From Euryarchaeota archaeon UBA538 (GTDB lineage Archaea; Thermoplasmatota; Poseidoniia; Poseidoniales; Thalassarchaeaceae): a DNA stretch of 18,493 nucleotides. The position numbers were made by a program, and so were the translations under genes. Shown here piece after piece: positions 15,845 through 18,493 of the stretch (position 1 is the stretch's first letter; each line of letters opens with the position of its first letter). The stretch covers positions 1 to 18,493 of the forward strand of contig DALC01000105.1 in NCBI GenBank assembly GCA_002499325.1. Reading direction: 5' to 3'. The notes beneath the pieces are model-generated. The model worked only from the letters and a program-made list of their open reading frames with translations. It made no database searches and was not told the origin of the DNA.

Positions 15845-17415
15845 TGGTCGTCAAGAGTGCAACAAAGAAGAAACTAATGGATTTGCAAATTGATGAGGAG
15901 TATGCTCACAAGCTTGCTGATGACCGGAAGTGGGATGATGTCAAAGTTCTAACACCAGGTCAAATAGCACAGATTTGTGGCATCGACTCAGGTACTGCTC
16001 AGAGAATTAGCGACTTAATGGCGGCATCCTCAAAATCAGCTAGGAGCGCTGCCGCTTCTACTGAGAAAACCGTTGTCAGGAGAAAGTCAGCAGCATCTAG
16101 AAGAAGAAGGAAATCAATGCTTCCTTTAGAAGGATTTAACGACGACTTCAAGCTGTCTCAGATACTCAGAGATGTTGACCATCAAGATGAGATATACCAA
16201 CATCTTCTATCTGCTTCCGTGGATGCAAACGTCAGCCTTACTCCTAGGATGATTATGGATTTAACAGAGGGAATCAGAGCTAGAGGTTTGAAAAAAATAA
16301 CACCTGCGAAGGCTAGGAAAGTGATCAATTCAGCCAGTGAATCATTAGTGACTTCAAGAGCTGATCCACATGAGGCCGTCGGAATAACCACCGCTCAGTC
16401 AATCGGAGAACCTGGTACTCAAATGACTATGAGGACATTCCACTATGCTGGTGTAGCCACTGTCAACGTAACACAGGGTCTTCCAAGAATTATTGAGATC
16501 GTAGATGCAAGGAAAACACCTAACACTCCTACTATGAGGATTTACCTGAATGAGAAGAACTCCAAAGGAAAACCATTGAGGACCAATGAAAAGCTAGTCA
16601 GAGAGATTGCGGCTGGACTAGAGGCTACTACAACCAGCGACATAGCTAACATAGATGTCGAAGTCGCCCAGAGATACCTTAGTCTGAAGCTTAACAAGTC
16701 CAATATGAGACTTAAGAACATGAATGGGGCAGAAGTCAAAGACAAGCTCAGCAGAGCACTCAGGCTCTACATTCAATCCGACAACGATGATAAACCATCC
16801 GAGCTGAAAATAATTCCAGGCGTTGCTAAGAAAGAGGATTTAGAGACACTGGCCACAGATCCGCCAACCTATACAGACCTCCTCCAGCTTGAAGATAAAA
16901 TCAAGAAACTCCAATTGAAGGGTATCAGAGGAGTTGTTAGGGCAAATGTACAAGCTGGAGAGAATGATGAGTATTACATCTCCACGATCGGATCAAACCT
17001 TGCTAAGGTCAGTGAGTTCGCAGGTGTTGATAGGGCAAGAACCTACACTAACAACATCAATGAAATACAGTCCTTTCTCGGAATAGAAGCCGCAAGACAG
17101 GCCATAATTAATGAGATGCTAGATACCATGGAGGGAGCTGGACTAGATGTTGATGTTAGACACTTAATCACAGTATCAGATGTCATGACAAGCAGTGGAG
17201 AGGTAAGGGCTATTGGAAGGCACGGTGTCAGCGGAACTAAGCATAGTATTCTTGCTAGGTCCGCCTTCGAAGTTACAGTTTCTCACTTACTAAGGGCTGG
17301 AATCATCGGAGAAAGAGACGAGTTGAGAGGTGTTACTGAGAATATTGTCGTAGGACAGCCAATAGCACTGGGAACGGGAAGTGTGGATCTGTTCTATATC
17401 CCAGACGAGGCATAG
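15844..17415 (+). CDS. rpoA2: RNA polymerase subunit A'' with an extra N-terminal domain
   Basis: Largest-subunit C-terminal part, 523 aa versus about 390 usual. The family part begins near residue 130 ([17 protein letters not shown]) and includes the trigger-loop region [25 protein letters not shown] (180-204), [18 protein letters not shown] (212-229) and the C-terminal [25 protein letters not shown] block. Residues 1-60 are an added helical domain (AHKLADD at 21-27) that matches the start of RpoH, followed by a basic Ser/Arg tether ([13 protein letters not shown], 79-91). GGAGGTGA precedes the ATG, which shares one base with the rpoA' stop. The enlarged N-terminus sits exactly where the A' and A'' chains meet in the enzyme. 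Confidence 0.97.
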   Translation: MVVKSATKKKLMDLQIDEEYAHKLADDRKWDDVKVLTPGQIAQICGIDSGTAQRISDLMAASSKSARSAAASTEKTVVRRKSAASRRRRKSMLPLEGFNDDFKLSQILRDVDHQDEIYQHLLSASVDANVSLTPRMIMDLTEGIRARGLKKITPAKARKVINSASESLVTSRADPHEAVGITTAQSIGEPGTQMTMRTFHYAGVATVNVTQGLPRIIEIVDARKTPNTPTMRIYLNEKNSKGKPLRTNEKLVREIAAGLEATTTSDIANIDVEVAQRYLSLKLNKSNMRLKNMNGAEVKDKLSRALRLYIQSDNDDKPSELKIIPGVAKKEDLETLATDPPTYTDLLQLEDKIKKLQLKGIRGVVRANVQAGENDEYYISTIGSNLAKVSEFAGVDRARTYTNNINEIQSFLGIEAARQAIINEMLDTMEGAGLDVDVRHLITVSDVMTSSGEVRAIGRHGVSGTKHSILARSAFEVTVSHLLRAGIIGERDELRGVTENIVVGQPIALGTGSVDLFYIPDEA

Positions 17416-17425
17416 AGGTGAAAAA

Positions 17426-17722
17426 ATGGATCTAACAAGAAACCTAAAACAGGCTCTGAGTACTGGAAAAATTTTATTTGGACAGAGAGAAACCATGGGT
17501 GCCTGTTCAAAAGGAGAAGCTAGGCTAGTTTTAGTCGCAGCTAACTGCCCGGAAAGTTTCCTGTCCGATTTATCTAATTCTCATCCCGGAGTCCCAGTCC
17601 ATAGGGTGTTAATGGTGAATAGGCAATTAGGCTCCGCGTGTGCTAAGCCTTTCGCGGTCAGCTCACTATGTGTAGTAGACCCAGGACAGAGTGATCTTCT
17701 CACTCTCCAGCATAATCTGTGA
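17426..17722 (+). CDS. rpl30e: Ribosomal protein L30e
   Basis: Protein of 98 aa with the L30e pattern: MDLTRNLKQALSTGKILFG, KGEARLVLVAANCPE, VNRQLGSACAKPFAVSSLCVVDPGQSDLL. It is an RNA-binding large-subunit protein of the L7Ae/L30e fold. ATG 17426 is preferred because it starts the family sequence and has GAGGTGAAA just upstream; a longer frame from 17381 overlaps rpoA''. The gene lies 10 bp after rpoA'', the standard archaeal position, where nusA, rps12 and rps7 usually follow. Confidence 0.96.
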   Translation: MDLTRNLKQALSTGKILFGQRETMGACSKGEARLVLVAANCPESFLSDLSNSHPGVPVHRVLMVNRQLGSACAKPFAVSSLCVVDPGQSDLLTLQHNL

Positions 17723-17794
17723 TAGTTCTAAAAGGACCCACTTGTAACTTCATTCTATAGGACGTTTCAAGTCTGTAAACTCCTTCTGTATGGC

Positions 17795-18493
17795 GTGGAA
17801 GATGCAGTCAGACAACTCCTGGCAGTTAGAGGAGTACGCCTAAATGAGTCTCCTCGAGGTACAACAACTCCCGGTTTCATACTTCTTGGAGTAGCAGAGA
17901 GGGTACCAGAATTTGGTGAAGTAAAAGGATCACCCGTTACTGTTTGGCATATCCCATCCGATATACTCCCTATTAGTAGAGCCGAGCTCGAGAGGTGGTG
18001 CGTAGACATGCCGTCGGGCAGGCATTGGCTTCTCAGTCAAAGGGAGCTTCCCGGTGATCTCTCTACTATATTCCCCGCCGACTCACAAGTAGTTGCATGG
18101 GGGCCCAGTAAAATGTCAGTTTGGTTTGGTGAAGCAATACTTTCCGGTGACCTAAAAGTATCTCTCCCTGATGAACACGAAGTCAAAACCAATTCCGAAA
18201 CCCCATCACCCGAATATGAAAGTAGCGAGATAAGGCTTGTAGAAGCAGTGATAAATTTAGACTCGTGGCTGGTACAAAAAAATCTTGAAAGCGCCCTTAC
18301 CTCTCCAGTATTTCTGAAAGGCAAAATTTGGGAGGTTAAGGGGGAAATTGTCTCTCCAAAAGGGGACTCAGAAAGAGATATTTGGATGATTATTGAAGAT
18401 CCTTGGTCTTCCAATCTATCATTATTCGAAGATAAAGAGAAAAATTATGCAACCCCTAACCTCAGGATAATACTACCTCCGGAAAAAAGGTGG
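17795..18493 (+). CDS. Unrecognised protein downstream of rpl30e (partial)
   Basis: An open frame of 233 codons from GTG 17795 runs off the right edge; the frame is open from 17732 but has no ATG before 18008, so the start is uncertain. No SD precedes the GTG; TTCTAAAAGG near 17727 could be a TATA element. The sequence reads like real protein (VRQLLAVRGVRLNES, GFILLGVAERVPEFGEV, VTVWHIPSDILPISRAELERW, QVVAWGPSKMSVWFGEAIL, then an acidic linker with TNSETPSPEYESSE, then VINLDSWLVQKNLESALTSPVFLKGKIWEV). I see no transmembrane helix and no known catalytic motif. It lacks the NusA KH signature (AIGKGG) expected at this position. Two soluble domains joined by a linker are suggested. Confidence 0.65.
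   Translation, partial: MEDAVRQLLAVRGVRLNESPRGTTTPGFILLGVAERVPEFGEVKGSPVTVWHIPSDILPISRAELERWCVDMPSGRHWLLSQRELPGDLSTIFPADSQVVAWGPSKMSVWFGEAILSGDLKVSLPDEHEVKTNSETPSPEYESSEIRLVEAVINLDSWLVQKNLESALTSPVFLKGKIWEVKGEIVSPKGDSERDIWMIIEDPWSSNLSLFEDKEKNYATPNLRIILPPEKRW

Noticed and set aside
1..18493. CRISPR arrays, insertion sequences, attachment sites
   Set aside because: No direct-repeat arrays, transposase motifs or terminal inverted repeats were seen by eye; the second tRNA-end repeat needed for an integration site is absent.

Overview
The window looks like a piece of a planktonic, probably marine, archaeal genome. The most likely source is Thermoplasmatota of the Poseidoniales (Marine Group II) type or a close relative. 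This rests on the archaeal RNA polymerase cluster rpoH-rpoB-rpoA'-rpoA''-rpl30e with an unsplit B subunit, a [14 protein letters not shown] bridge helix, a tRNA-Lys without encoded CCA, archaeal Shine-Dalgarno motifs (GGTG, GAGGTGA) and TATA-like boxes, a membrane-anchored Reeler-like secreted protein, and dense packing. The lineage call is inference; no phylogeny was run. All gaps between genes are shorter than 200 bp.

Region 1 (1-5060, minus strand) is a tightly packed five-gene operon for a Rieske/cytochrome b quinol-oxidising complex. In transcription order it encodes a secreted, C-terminally anchored Reeler-like protein, a small two-helix membrane protein, a Tat-type Rieske iron-sulfur protein, a cytochrome b6-type N-terminal subunit with all four haem histidines and the Cys that binds haem ci in b6f complexes, and a very large fused subunit that runs off the left edge. 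That last protein joins the C-terminal half of cytochrome b (Qo motif PDWY) to extra membrane helices, an extracytoplasmic domain, a further helix, a two-[4Fe-4S] ferredoxin domain and the beginning of a CCG (HdrD/GlpC-like) domain. Predicted topology puts the iron-sulfur module in the cytoplasm, on the side of haem ci. This is the strongest candidate in the window for an undescribed system.

Region 2 (5205-6782, plus strand) holds a small TPR protein overlapping a short, divergent FtsZ/tubulin-family GTPase, then a probable RNase P protein subunit (Pop5/Rnp2) with a leaderless-type promoter. Region 3 (6783-8120, minus strand) is one protein fusing a HemK2/PrmC-like methyltransferase to a biotin-protein ligase.

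Region 4 (8304-17722, plus strand) is tRNA-Lys(TTT) followed by rpoH, rpoB, rpoA', rpoA'' and rpl30e, with overlaps or very short gaps, probably one transcription unit. RpoH and RpoA'' begin with the same roughly 50-residue domain (about half identical by eye), each followed by a basic Ser/Arg tether. RpoB and RpoA' carry lineage-type insertions, one with four cysteines that may bind zinc. Region 5 (17795 to the end) is an unrecognised open reading frame standing where nusA usually follows rpl30e.
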